Of a stretch of 33,106 bases of DNA, positions 1 to 9,004 are shown one piece after another. Origin of the DNA: CAYJLF01 sp964371055 (lineage in GTDB: Bacteria > Eisenbacteria > RBG-16-71-46 > CAIMUX01); assembly GCA_964371055.1 (NCBI GenBank), contig CAYJLF010000032.1, positions 1 through 33,106 on the forward strand. Reading direction: 5' to 3'. The notes beneath the pieces were generated by a model, which did not search any database, had not been told where the DNA came from, and worked only from the letters and a program-made list of their open reading frames with translations. Each line of letters opens with the position of its first letter. Position 1 is the first letter of the stretch. The position numbers and the translations under genes were made by a program.

Positions 1-22
1 CCCACGGGGCAGAGACCGTGGG
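1..22. terminator. Hairpin at window edge, possible terminator
   Basis: A perfect 7-bp inverted repeat (CCCACGG at 1-7, CCGTGGG at 16-22) encloses an 8-nt loop. It lies in a non-coding stretch, so it may end a transcript entering from the left. No T-run follows, and the stem could extend beyond the window. Confidence 0.35.
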
Positions 23-371
23 GTGTTCCATCCGCATCCCCTCGACGAAACACCGCCGTTCCGATCACACGACCAGACCAGATCCCGTCGCACGGTACCG
101 ACCACCCGATCGGGACCGACAGGACCCGGCGTCTTCCAGATCGTCTCCAATCTTCTGGCCACAACCTTGACTTTTGAGACTGTGTAGCGCATCATCTTCT
201 ACGTTTCTTAGTGTGCACCCGGGCTCCACGCGACCGGGTCCGATCTCAGGTCGGGGAGGGTGACGCGGATCCCCCCCCCGGCCCGATTGATGGTGCCGGT
301 CTCCTCGTCACGTGAGAACCCTGCCGGTCCCGTCCGCACGCACCGGCCGTCATCACATCCGGGAGGATTCC
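23..371. other. Non-coding leader region before the first gene
   Basis: I see no plausible gene here. The part from about 141 to 215 is clearly less GC-rich than its surroundings and holds the promoter-like pair described separately. A C-run lies at about 272-280. The ribosome-binding sequence of the first gene (GGGAGGA) is at 361-367. Confidence 0.5.
167..195 (+). promoter_or_regulatory. Candidate sigma-70-like promoter
   Basis: TTGACT at 167-172 matches five of six bases of the -35 consensus. It is followed after exactly 17 bases by CATCAT at 190-195, which matches four of six bases of the -10 consensus. The pair lies in a locally AT-richer segment about 175 bases upstream of the first start codon, implying a long leader. 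The promoter consensus used by this organism is unknown. Confidence 0.3.
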
Positions 372-3300
372 ATGTTTCGTTCGACGCGCACTCTTCGCTC
401 CCTGCTCGGCCCCTGGGCGGTGAGCCTGCTCTTGGCGCTGCTCCTCGATCCATCGGGGGCAGCAGCGGCTGAACTCCGGTACGACGCCGATCCGACCGCG
501 CCCCTCGCGCCGGCTCCGGACCTTCGCGCCGGTCTGTCACGGCTGGACCCGAGGGGAGATCTCGGACGGGAGCCGATCGACCCCGCGGCCCTTTCCCCTT
601 CGTTGCACCGCATCGCCGAGCCCATGGAGGCTCTCTTCGCCCGGATCGGCATCCGGGAGTTGACGTTGCCGTCGGCGGACACGGGACCTGCAGCGGACAC
701 GGACGAGGCGACCGCCTTGGCGGTGGCTCAAGCCCGCGCCGATTGGGAGTGGGGCTCGGGATGCCGGCCGGGGAGCATGGTGCCGCTCTGCGATCCAGAG
801 GGACGAGTCCTCGCCTGGGACGTCGACTTCACGCTGGATGGCACGGCCTTCGGGTCGTACCGCGCGGTGGCCGCGGAGTGGGACGAGTTCGTGCAGACCC
901 GCGCGCGGCGCCAGGCCGAACAGGAGGAGAAGGCCGGCGCGGAGCCCGCACCCCTCGACTGGGGATCGCCCCGTTACGGCAGCGTGACCGTCTCGGCGAT
1001 CTTCGAGGCTCCTCCTCTGCGCGGGACGCGCCGCGGAGTGTCGAACGTCTATGCCAACGGCTGGCGCGCTTCCGCGGTGGCCTCGGCGGTTCTCGGCGTG
1101 GCCGATCCCGCCATCGACCGGATCCTCCTGACGGGGAGCTGGGAGCGCCTCTACGCGTTCTCCTCCGCCGCGCGGCGGATCTACGTCCAGGGTCAGGAGC
1201 CGTTCGGTTGGTTCGAGGCGGATGAGTACGATGCCGTGACTGCGGCGGCCCGTGCGGCCCGCCTCGATGCCCTGGCGATCGACGCGGCGGCGCGTGGCCG
1301 GGACTTCGGTGTCGTGCGCGACTCGCTCCGGGCGGAGTACCGCGCCGCGCAGGCACGGTGGCTCGCGAGGGAGATGCCGTCCCGCTCGTGGCACTGCATC
1401 TCCGGTTACAACACCTCCTTCGTTCCTTACCGCTGGTATGCCGGCTGCAGCCCGACCGCGGGCTCGATGGTTCTCAACTACTACGACGAAACCTCGTCCT
1501 ACGGGCGGATCACCTACTACTACCAGCGCGATGTCTGCCCGGTCCACCACGACCAGCGTTGCCACGTCTCGGACGCCCAGGTCTGGATGCCCGTCGCCAT
1601 GGGCACCGACGAGAACGGGGATACGTGGACCACGCACATCTACCCGGGGCTTCTGGCCTATGCCAACGACGGTTGCGGGTACAACTTCTCGGGCGGCATC
1701 GACCTCCAGGGGGGAATGTCGAACTGGTACTTCAACGAAGCCAAGGCCATGATCGACGGCAACCACCCGTTCGTCTGGTCGCTCTTCTACTATCCGGGGA
1801 TCGAGGGGATCGGACACTCGGCCGCTTGCGTCGGGTATGACACCGCGCCCGACCCCGACGAGTTCGTCTGCTTCAACACCTGGCAGACGGGAGGAACCGC
1901 CGAGTCGGTGCCAAGCGAGGGCGGACTGACCGACCAGACCTGGCTGCACGGGCCGCTGCCGGGCGGCGGGACCGCCTCCAAGGTCGAGATCATCTCGCCC
2001 GACGGAAACCAGGCGTACAACGGGTGCACCCCATCCGGCACCTACCAGGAAGGAACGACGGCAAGCGTCACCTGGTCGGTTGCGCGCCAGCCGGCCGCCT
2101 CGGTCGACATCCACTTCACCAACGACGGCGGCGACAACTGGTACTGGGTGGTCGAAAGCACCGCCGATGATGGGTCCTACGCCTGGACCATTCCGCTCGA
2201 CGCCGGCCCCAGCGACTCCTGCCGGGTCCGGATCTACCAGTTCGATGCCGGCGGCGGTCTCCTGAGTGCGGATGGGAGCTACGGCGACTTCGCGATTACC
2301 GCCACGCCGGTGCTGCCGGCGCCGACGCTCGTGGCGCCCCCCAACGGGGCGTCGGGTCAGCCTGTCTCCGGCGCGCTCGACTGGTCCGACGTGCCCGGCG
2401 CCGCCGGTTACCGGATCCAGGCCGGAACGGCCTGCGGCGAGGGATCGGAGTTCGACGTGCCGGCCTCGCCCTCCAGCGCGAACTACTCCGGGCTCACCCC
2501 GGGAGAAACCTACTGGTGGCGAGTGCGGACGAGGAACGGCAGCGGCGAGTACGGCGAGTACTCCTCCTGCTTCTCCTTCACCACCGGAAGCTGCTCGCTC
2601 GCGCCGCCATCGCTCCTCTCTCCGGCCGACGGAGCGACCTGCCAGGCGGCATCGGGCACGCTCGACTGGGGAGACGTGACCGGGGCGAGCGGTTATACAG
2701 TCCAGTTGGGCACCAGTTGTGGCACCGGGGCCGAGATCGACGTGACGGCCTCGAACTACCCCTACTCCGGGCTCACCGCAGGGCAGGCCTATTGGTGGCG
2801 CGTCCGGTCGCGCTGTCCGGCGGGCGATTACGGCGCCTGGAGCGCCTGCCGCAGCTTCAGCGTGACGCCGCCGACGGCGGCCGTTCCCACGCTGGCGAGT
2901 CCGGCCAACGGCGCCACGGGCCTCGGCTGTCCGGTCACGCTCGACTGGGGCGATGTCACGTGGGCCGTGGCGTACGAGGTGCGCGTCGGCGCGAGCTGCG
3001 GCTCGGGGAACGTCTACGCCACCACCGCGTCGGCTTACAGCTTCTCCTGCCAGCCGAACCTGACCTACTGGTGGCAGGTCCGGGCGCGGAATGCCTGCAG
3101 TGCCTGGAGCGCGTGGTCGGGTTGCCGGTCGTTCTCGACAGCCGCGGGTGTGACTTTCCGGCGCGGCGACGACGACGCGAGCGGCGAGGTCAACATCTCC
3201 GATCCGATCTCTTCGCTCCAGTATCAGTTCGCCGGCGGATCGCCCCCCCCGTGCTTCGACGCGTCGGACCTGGACGACAGCGGTGAGCTGAACATCTCCG

Positions 3301-4181
3301 ACCCGATCTATTCACTCCAGTTCCAGTTCGCGGGGGGACCGCAACCGCAGGCGCCCTATCCGGCCTGCGGGGCCGATCCCACGAACGATGCCCTCTCCTG
3401 CGCGAGCTTCCCGCCGTGCGGCGGTGCGCCCGCGGGTGAAGAACCTCTTCCGGTGGACGAGTCGGCACGCGTGCGACTCGAGATCGCCGGGGCGCCGCCG
3501 CTCTATCGAGTGCCGGTGGTCTTGGAGAGCGGACGGCCTCTCGCCGGTTTCGAGGTCAGCGTGCGCTTCGAGCCGCGGAGATTGGAGTACCTCGGGTTCG
3601 AGGAGCCCGGCCAGGGGACCGACGGATCGGTGGGCGGGATTCTGCCCTTTACGCCCGACTTCCTTTCGGCGCGCGTGGAGGATGGCGTCCTCCGCCTCGG
3701 CTGCGTCCCCGACTTCGAGCTGGCCCAGCCCTGGCCGGCCGGACGCTATCGCGTGGTGACGCTGCGGTTCCAGGATCGCCATCCGGGTGGCGGTGTCGCT
3801 CCCGAGGTGGCCGTCTTCGGCGTCCGTCTGGTCGGTGCCGACGGCACGGCGTTTCTCCCGGCCGGTGGGCGCGAGGGAGCGTCCGTGGAGGCGGGCCTCG
3901 ACCTGAGCGGCCCCGCCCAGCTTCGGATCCCGAATCCCTACCGCGTCGGCTCGCCGATCCTCCTGGCCGCGGGGGAGACACAGCGGGCGGAACTCTCGAT
4001 TTACAACGTCAGGGGGCAGCGGGTGCGCACCCTCTTCTCCGGGACGATCGAGCGCGAGGTGCGGTCGCTGCGGTGGGATGGCCGGAGTGATCACGGGGAA
4101 GAGGCGGCGAACGGGTTGTACTACGTTCGCGCGACGTTCGCCGATCACCAGGTGAGCCGGACGATTCTGCTGCTGCGGTGA
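372..4181 (+). CDS. Secreted C39-like cysteine peptidase with Fn3-like, dockerin-like, cohesin-like and FlgD-type sorting domains
   Basis: A 1269-residue multidomain exported protein. The start at 372 is chosen because GGGAGGA lies just upstream and a signal peptide follows (hydrophobic core about residues 10-27, ending in Ala-rich sequence). A roughly 300-residue region of unknown function precedes a papain-fold C39-like domain. Its likely catalytic residues are Cys359 (in YAGCSPTAGS), His482 (in GIGHSA) and Asn502 (in CFNTW). Next come a PKD/Ig-like segment (about 536-640), three fibronectin-III-like repeats with the recurring LDWGDV and YWWRVR motifs (about 651-738, 743-831, 837-924), and a two-EF-loop dockerin-like repeat of the type common in planctomycetes (about 929-992). 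A cohesin-like beta domain (about 1031-1170) and a FlgD/type-A-sorting-like domain ending in ILLLR complete it. The catalytic triad is read by eye; the enzyme could be inactive and act as an adhesin. Substrate is unknown. Confidence 0.8.
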   Translation: MFRSTRTLRSLLGPWAVSLLLALLLDPSGAAAAELRYDADPTAPLAPAPDLRAGLSRLDPRGDLGREPIDPAALSPSLHRIAEPMEALFARIGIRELTLPSADTGPAADTDEATALAVAQARADWEWGSGCRPGSMVPLCDPEGRVLAWDVDFTLDGTAFGSYRAVAAEWDEFVQTRARRQAEQEEKAGAEPAPLDWGSPRYGSVTVSAIFEAPPLRGTRRGVSNVYANGWRASAVASAVLGVADPAIDRILLTGSWERLYAFSSAARRIYVQGQEPFGWFEADEYDAVTAAARAARLDALAIDAAARGRDFGVVRDSLRAEYRAAQARWLAREMPSRSWHCISGYNTSFVPYRWYAGCSPTAGSMVLNYYDETSSYGRITYYYQRDVCPVHHDQRCHVSDAQVWMPVAMGTDENGDTWTTHIYPGLLAYANDGCGYNFSGGIDLQGGMSNWYFNEAKAMIDGNHPFVWSLFYYPGIEGIGHSAACVGYDTAPDPDEFVCFNTWQTGGTAESVPSEGGLTDQTWLHGPLPGGGTASKVEIISPDGNQAYNGCTPSGTYQEGTTASVTWSVARQPAASVDIHFTNDGGDNWYWVVESTADDGSYAWTIPLDAGPSDSCRVRIYQFDAGGGLLSADGSYGDFAITATPVLPAPTLVAPPNGASGQPVSGALDWSDVPGAAGYRIQAGTACGEGSEFDVPASPSSANYSGLTPGETYWWRVRTRNGSGEYGEYSSCFSFTTGSCSLAPPSLLSPADGATCQAASGTLDWGDVTGASGYTVQLGTSCGTGAEIDVTASNYPYSGLTAGQAYWWRVRSRCPAGDYGAWSACRSFSVTPPTAAVPTLASPANGATGLGCPVTLDWGDVTWAVAYEVRVGASCGSGNVYATTASAYSFSCQPNLTYWWQVRARNACSAWSAWSGCRSFSTAAGVTFRRGDDDASGEVNISDPISSLQYQFAGGSPPPCFDASDLDDSGELNISDPIYSLQFQFAGGPQPQAPYPACGADPTNDALSCASFPPCGGAPAGEEPLPVDESARVRLEIAGAPPLYRVPVVLESGRPLAGFEVSVRFEPRRLEYLGFEEPGQGTDGSVGGILPFTPDFLSARVEDGVLRLGCVPDFELAQPWPAGRYRVVTLRFQDRHPGGGVAPEVAVFGVRLVGADGTAFLPAGGREGASVEAGLDLSGPAQLRIPNPYRVGSPILLAAGETQRAELSIYNVRGQRVRTLFSGTIEREVRSLRWDGRSDHGEEAANGLYYVRATFADHQVSRTILLLR

Positions 4182-4295
4182 GAGGGCGCGGAAGGGCTGA
4201 TCCAGACATGCCCCGCCGGCCCGAGGGCAACGGTGGTAGAATAACCCTGCGAGGCCAGCAACCTGAGGGAATGCTCTGCCGGGACGTTGTCGACT

Positions 4296-4313
4296 CGCCG
4301 GGGTCCCCCGGCG
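4296..4313. repeat. GC-rich inverted repeat between the first two genes
   Basis: CGCCGGGG at 4296-4303 and CCCCGGCG at 4306-4313 are perfect reverse complements. Allowing a 4-nt loop, this gives a 7-bp stem. It lies between the stop at 4181 and the start at 4355, so it may attenuate read-through. There is no T-run. A TAGAAT (-10-like) lies upstream at 4237-4242 without a recognisable -35. Confidence 0.3.
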
Positions 4314-4354
4314 GGTCCCCGCGCCCAGGCAGAGAACCGGCAGGAGGTGACCCG

Positions 4355-5020
4355 ATGCACCGTGATTCTCTCGCGAAGACGTCCCAAGCGCGTTCCTACC
4401 CGGTCCGGGGGGCGGTGTGGTCGGCCTCGATCGCGCTGGCCCTGGCGCTGACGGCTCTCCCCGCGCACGGGTCACCACACCGCATTCTTCTCGACCACGA
4501 TGTCGACGGCGACCTGAACAGCATCGACTCGACCGTAGTCCGGGCTGGTGTGGTGACCTTGGTCCTGGAGGTCGGCGACGGACCGGCCCTGGACGGGCGC
4601 TCGTACGATCTGTCGTTATGGATAATGACTTGCGGGGGCGACCCGACCGACTTCTACGATGAGTGCGATCTGACCACGGGAGCAGCTTGGTCGGACTCGA
4701 CCGGCGGAAACGACGATTGGTGTAACCCGGCTATCCACTCGGAGTGCGAGTTCCTCCTTGGCGTGGGGATGGGTTGCGAGACCCCGTGGCCCCGGGCCCG
4801 CCTGCAGACGCAACTGCATTGGCAGGCCGGAGACCGCGTCGTCCTGGGACGGTTCTTCGTGGGCTACCCGAACTGCCGCCTGGAGACCTCGCCGTTCTGG
4901 ATCGTGGCTCGCTTCGAGGATCTGCCCGGCCGTCTGGTCAGCGGCACGATCCTCGTACAGCAGCCCAACCCCGTTGACGAATCGAGCTGGGGCCGCATCA
5001 AGGCTCGGTACCGGCGCTGA
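4355..5020 (+). CDS. Secreted protein of unknown function (221 aa)
   Basis: The start at 4355 is supported by a strong AGGAGGTGA ribosome-binding sequence at 4342-4350 and an immediate signal peptide: basic N-terminus, then a hydrophobic Ala/Leu-rich core, then an AHG-type cleavage site near residue 35. A longer reading from a GTG overlapping the previous stop lacks both features. The mature protein is rich in Asp, Trp and Cys. It starts with an LLDHDVDGDLNS segment and has several cysteines (CGGD, DECDL, CNPAIHSEC, GCETP, NCRLE) that could form disulfides. The pattern resembles a small beta-sandwich secreted domain, but I do not recognise the family. It has no C-terminal sorting domain, unlike its upstream neighbour 173 bases away. 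Confidence 0.7.
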   Translation: MHRDSLAKTSQARSYPVRGAVWSASIALALALTALPAHGSPHRILLDHDVDGDLNSIDSTVVRAGVVTLVLEVGDGPALDGRSYDLSLWIMTCGGDPTDFYDECDLTTGAAWSDSTGGNDDWCNPAIHSECEFLLGVGMGCETPWPRARLQTQLHWQAGDRVVLGRFFVGYPNCRLETSPFWIVARFEDLPGRLVSGTILVQQPNPVDESSWGRIKARYRR

Positions 5021-5855
5021 CCCGGGCTCCACGCAACTGCCCCACCGGGCGCTCTCGATCGACGCGCCCCCCGCCGGTATCACCCACCTCCCGCCGCGAT
5101 CATCGGGGGGCCGAGACTCGCGCCGGAAAGCCGGAGCTCGAGTCCTCCGCCTCGGTTGATGCGCGCGTGGTTGCAGCACTGCGCGTGCAATCTGCGCGGA
5201 TCACGAGCCCGCTGAGCGACTCCGGCGCGAGCTGCGGCTCGGGCGGACGGGCCAGATCGGACGGCTTTTCCAGGTCGAGGTGCGTGGAGGGCCCCGTGGT
5301 CGACTCGCGAGTCTGCATGGCCAGCGTCGTCTTGCCCACCTGCCGGGCGCCGATGATCCCCACGACAGGGAGCAGGCCGAGGCGGCGCTGGATCTCCTCC
5401 ACGTGCCGGGCGCGACGAATCGTGCACCACACATGCCATGAAAACTGAGTGTGCCAAGCTCAAGTATCCTGCCAAAGGGGCTGGGGTGGCGAGCAGGCGC
5501 AATCGGACGGCGGTGGCGTGATACCGTCGCGTCGGTGGTGGGGCGATCCGTCGCCATTTCGGACGCCCGATGGCCGCGCTGGCCGTCAGGATCGCCCACG
5601 TGCCGCCACGAACGTCCGGGAGTCGCCAGCGGCCCGACGGCTGCGATAGGGTGGAGGCGGAGCCTGACCGACCGAGGCCGATCGCCACTGAGTCGCCCGC
5701 GATGACGGGCGCACCTGGACTCGCGTGCATCTCTGATCGAAGATTCCCTGTCACCAAACGACCCTCTCGAGACATGACCGGGTGACGGCGGTACGGCGAG
5801 CGCTTCCGGAAGGCCCGGGACCCGTCGGCCGTCGTCCGATCGAGGGAGGACTCCG
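5021..5855. other. 835-bp stretch without an intact gene
   Basis: No convincing complete gene is visible on either strand. The segment holds an AAA_14-type ATPase fragment (5199-5432, minus strand, listed separately) and a 6-bp hairpin CGCCCG/CGGGCG at 5694-5711 with a 6-nt loop. The leader of the next gene, with a GAGGGAGGAC ribosome-binding sequence, lies just before 5856. The rest looks like decayed or regulatory DNA. Confidence 0.55.
5199..5432 (-). pseudogene. Truncated N-terminal fragment of an AAA_14 (DUF4143-associated) ATPase
   Basis: Read from a GTG at 5432, about 78 residues match the N-terminus of AAA_14 ATPases. They include LLPVVGIIGARQVGKTTLA (Walker A G-x4-GKT with the family-typical GxRQVGKTT), then HLDLEKPSDLA and an ESLSGLVI segment. 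Family members then continue with a DEIQ-like Walker B. Here the similarity stops after LVI, the reading frame runs into unrelated sequence and ends at 5100. Intact family members are around 380-420 residues with a C-terminal DUF4143 domain, which I cannot find nearby in any frame. This is most likely a remnant of a mobile or toxin-antitoxin-associated ATPase gene. Confidence 0.7.
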
Positions 5856-8441
5856 ATGAGCGAGACGATCCTGCAGACTGCGATGGCAGATCCCGGGCTG
5901 ACAACGGTGGACGGTCGGCGCTATCCGCTCCGGGGGGCGCGCATCGCGGCCCGCGCGGAGGGCGGCATCGCGCTATCCACGCTGACCCAGCAGTTCGAGA
6001 ATCCCTATGACGAGCCGCTCGAGGTGGAGTACACACTGCCGCTTCCAGTCGATGGCGCGGTGCTGGGTTTCACCATCCGCATGGGCGACCGGGTGATCCG
6101 CTCCGAGGTGGAGAACCGGGAGCGGGCGGAGAAGGCCTACCGCGATGCGCTCTTTCAGGGACGCACGGCCGGACTGATCGAACAGGTTCGGCCGGATACG
6201 TTCTCCCAGAAGCTCGGCAACGTGCCCCCCAGGACTCCGGTCGAGGTCGCGATCGAGGTGATCCACCCGCTGGCGTTCCTCTCCGGGGCGGCCGAAACGG
6301 TCAGGCCCGGGTGGGGGGAAGAGCCCGACGAGGAATCGACCTCCGACGTGAGCATGGGGCGAGCGGCCCAGCAGTGGGAGTACCGTTTCCCCACGGTGGC
6401 GGGTGTGCGCTATCAGGGAACGCCCGGCCAGGTGCCGGATGCCGGACTCCTGAGTCCTGACCGTGATACCGACGGCGCGATCCCGGCGAGATTCGAACTT
6501 GCACTGGCGATCGAAGGGGCCGTGTCCGCGGCGCCGCCGGTCTCCCCGAGCCACGCGATCGTCGCGACGCGGGAGGAGGAGGCGTTCCAGGTCGGCTTTG
6601 ACCAGGGAGAGCGCCTCGATCGCGACGTGGTGGTGCGCTGGGAAGCGGCGACGCCGGCGGTCGGCGTGCGTGCGGTCGAGGGGCGCGGGCTCCCGGGCGA
6701 CGAGGGGCGCTATGCGCTCGTCACGCTGGTCCCGCCCGCGGCTCCGCGGAAGACGCTGGCGCGCGATCTGACCGTGCTGATCGACGCCAGCGGCTCGATG
6801 TCAGGCCAGCCGCTCGATCTCGCTCGCCGCGTGGTGGAGGCGATGCTGCGCAGCCTGGGCGCCGGCGACCGCTTCGAGCTGATCGCCTTCGCTTCGGGGG
6901 TGGAACGGCTCACGCGTGGCCTGGAGGAGGCCGGCGTCCGCAGCCTCGAGCAGGCGCTAAAGCGGCTGCGAGCGCTCGAGGCCGGCGGTGCCACCGACAT
7001 GGTGGCGGGCATCGCCGAGGCGATGCGGGCTGATCGCCGGGGAGCGCAGCGGCAGGTGATCCTCGTGACCGACGGGCAGATCGGCTTCGAACACGAGGTG
7101 GTCTCCCGCGTCGCCGATGAGCAGGACGTGCGCGTGCACGCCGTGGGGGTCGGGGCGGCGGTGAACCGGTCGCTCACGCAGCAGGCCGCCTTCGCCGGTC
7201 GCGGCGTCGAACTCCTCGTGACCGACACCGCGGACGCGGATCGCGCCGCCGCGAGGCTCATCGCCGCGACGGCCGGGCCTGTGCTGACGCAGCTTCGGGT
7301 CGAGGGCTCCGCTCTGCGGGGCGAGCAGGTGTCGCGACACCATGATCTCTTCGCGGGCAGGCCGCTGCTCTTCACCGCGGAGCTGGCGGCGGCCGGGGGA
7401 GCGATCGAGTTCACGGGCGAACTGGCGGGTGAACCGTGGAGCCACCGGATCGAGGTGCCCCCCGCCGGTGCGCAGTCGCCCGCCGACCCGATCGCCGAGA
7501 GCGAGCCGGCCTCGGGTTCGACCGGATGGAAGCGCACTCCGCTGCCGCTCGGCGCGCTGCACGGCCGGGCGTTGGTGGCGGAGTACGAGCTGGGGATGGA
7601 CCCGGCGGACCTCCGCCGCCGCGGCTCGGACCGGATCGAGCGTTGCGCTCTGCGTCATCGGATCGCCAGCAGCCGGACCAGCCTGGTCGCAATCGCGGAA
7701 GAGCCGTCGGTCGATCCGCGCGCGCCGCGGCGGCGGGAGCGACTCGCGGTCGAACTGCCGGCCGGGGTGTCGGCGGAGGGGGTGGGGCTGTTCGGGGTGG
7801 ATCGGGCGATGTCCTTCGGCCCTGACTTCTGCCAAGCGAGCATGCCGCATCCCGGAGCCATGGCGGACACGTCGTACGCGCCGCCGAGCCGCATGAGGCT
7901 GCGGCGTGGCCCCGACGACGATGGCGGGGCGGAGGCGCTCCGGAAGATCCGGGAGGAAGTGCGGAAGCGGATCGAGGAGGAGGAGCGGAGAGAGGCCGAG
8001 GATCGGCGACACCGTGAACTCCTGGAGCATCTGAAACGCCGGGTCGCGGAAGCGAGCGGTCGGATGGCTCGAGCGTGGGTGCGTTCCCACTGGCTCGATC
8101 GGGAGACTCTGCTGTTCGAACTGCCGGTTCCGGTGGAGGGGATGGTGCTGGCGACCAGGACCCTGCGGTTGTGGATCGATGATCCGCACGAGCCGCGCAC
8201 CCACGAGCTCAAGATCGACCGGCGGCACTCCACGCCTCCCGGGGAGTATCCGGAGGGAGTGATCCTTCGCATCGCCCTCTGTGTGCCGTCCGAGCTCGCG
8301 ATCCCGTCTCCGGTCGAGGCCGCGATCGAACTCTTCTGGGAGGTGCCGGCCCTGGAGGTGGGCTCCATCCCGATCCCGATGCGGATCGAGATCCCGGGGC
8401 GGCCTGAGGATTCCGAGGACGGAGAGATGCGCGAGCGATGA
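5856..8441 (+). CDS. VIT and von Willebrand factor A domain protein
   Basis: An 861-residue protein resembling inter-alpha-trypsin-inhibitor heavy-chain-like bacterial proteins. Residues about 15-150 form a VIT domain (YTLPLPVDGAVLGF and the ENRERAEKAYRDA motif). Residues about 303-480 are a vWA domain with an intact metal-ion-dependent adhesion site: DASGS at 310-314, Thr380 in GGATD and Asp406 in VTDGQ. A strongly charged, probably coiled-coil helix follows at about 688-738, then a beta-rich C-terminal part. There is no signal peptide, unlike the sortase-target members of this family, so it is probably cytoplasmic or exported unconventionally. The start has a GAGGGAGGAC ribosome-binding sequence. 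Its stop overlaps the start of the sigma factor gene by 4 bp (ATGA), so the two are translationally coupled. Confidence 0.85.
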   Translation: MSETILQTAMADPGLTTVDGRRYPLRGARIAARAEGGIALSTLTQQFENPYDEPLEVEYTLPLPVDGAVLGFTIRMGDRVIRSEVENRERAEKAYRDALFQGRTAGLIEQVRPDTFSQKLGNVPPRTPVEVAIEVIHPLAFLSGAAETVRPGWGEEPDEESTSDVSMGRAAQQWEYRFPTVAGVRYQGTPGQVPDAGLLSPDRDTDGAIPARFELALAIEGAVSAAPPVSPSHAIVATREEEAFQVGFDQGERLDRDVVVRWEAATPAVGVRAVEGRGLPGDEGRYALVTLVPPAAPRKTLARDLTVLIDASGSMSGQPLDLARRVVEAMLRSLGAGDRFELIAFASGVERLTRGLEEAGVRSLEQALKRLRALEAGGATDMVAGIAEAMRADRRGAQRQVILVTDGQIGFEHEVVSRVADEQDVRVHAVGVGAAVNRSLTQQAAFAGRGVELLVTDTADADRAAARLIAATAGPVLTQLRVEGSALRGEQVSRHHDLFAGRPLLFTAELAAAGGAIEFTGELAGEPWSHRIEVPPAGAQSPADPIAESEPASGSTGWKRTPLPLGALHGRALVAEYELGMDPADLRRRGSDRIERCALRHRIASSRTSLVAIAEEPSVDPRAPRRRERLAVELPAGVSAEGVGLFGVDRAMSFGPDFCQASMPHPGAMADTSYAPPSRMRLRRGPDDDGGAEALRKIREEVRKRIEEEERREAEDRRHRELLEHLKRRVAEASGRMARAWVRSHWLDRETLLFELPVPVEGMVLATRTLRLWIDDPHEPRTHELKIDRRHSTPPGEYPEGVILRIALCVPSELAIPSPVEAAIELFWEVPALEVGSIPIPMRIEIPGRPEDSEDGEMRER

Positions 8442-9004
8442 CCGACCTGAACACTCTCTTCCTCGCCGCCGGCCGCGGCGACCGGGATGCCTTCGCACAG
8501 TGGATGGGGCGCGTCGAGCGCCCCGTCCGCGCGTCTCTGGCGCGGTACGCCCGGGCCGCTGATGTCGAGGGAGTGCTGCAGGAGACTCTCATGCGGATGT
8601 GGATCTTCGCCCGCGAGCGGGGCGGCGAACTCCAGGGAGAGAACGCCTCGCTCCGTTTCGCCATCGGCATGGCGCGCAACATAGCCCGCAGCGAGGCGCG
8701 CCGTCACGGCCGGCTGGTCTTTCTTCCGTCCGACGAGTTGCCCGACGAAGGGACGATGCCGGAGGAACCGGTGAGTCCGTCCTTGGTGCGGTTCATCCGC
8801 GAGTGTTTCGAGACGCTGGCCCGGCGTCCCCGGGAGGCGCTGGCGGCGCGGCTGAACCTGGGTGTCGAGCGAAACGACCGTGAGGTCGCCGCCGGAATCG
8901 GTATGACGCTGAACACCTTTCTGCAGAACATCGTCCGCGCGCGCCGGCAGATGCGGACCTGCCTCGCGCACAAGGGTGTCGCCGTCGAGGAGATGCCGTC
9001 ATGA
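8438..9004 (+). CDS. ECF-like sigma-70 family RNA polymerase sigma factor
   Basis: A 188-residue protein with the two-domain layout of extracytoplasmic-function sigma factors. The region-2-like part (about residues 15-95) includes ADVEGVLQETLMRMW, the usual position of the core-binding and -10-recognition helices, and an ARNIARSEARR segment. The region-4-like part (about 125-180) contains LARRPREALAAR and a helix-turn-helix (DREVAAGIGMTLNTFLQNIVRARRQM). It would direct RNA polymerase to a dedicated promoter set. It overlaps the upstream VIT-vWA gene and the downstream small gene by 4 bp each. There is no membrane-anchored anti-sigma factor in the cluster, which is unusual for ECF sigmas. The family is clear, but the subgroup is not. 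Confidence 0.8.
   Translation: MTDLNTLFLAAGRGDRDAFAQWMGRVERPVRASLARYARAADVEGVLQETLMRMWIFARERGGELQGENASLRFAIGMARNIARSEARRHGRLVFLPSDELPDEGTMPEEPVSPSLVRFIRECFETLARRPREALAARLNLGVERNDREVAAGIGMTLNTFLQNIVRARRQMRTCLAHKGVAVEEMPS

Noticed and set aside
537..2114. A 525-codon minus-strand frame opposite the C39-like gene
   Set aside because: Same antisense effect; no domain, no start signal.
211..5036. A 15-base match (ACCCGGGCTCCACGC) before the first gene and just after the second gene stop
   Set aside because: Tempting as a flanking direct repeat around a two-gene module, but a 15-base match is expected by chance in 33 kb of GC-rich sequence and nothing else supports a mobile unit.
2987..5243. An exact 21-base match between 2987-3007 (Fn3-like coding) and 5223-5243 (AAA fragment region)
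   Set aside because: The match is short, very GC-rich, in unrelated contexts and without flanking similarity; most likely coincidence, so not called a repeat.
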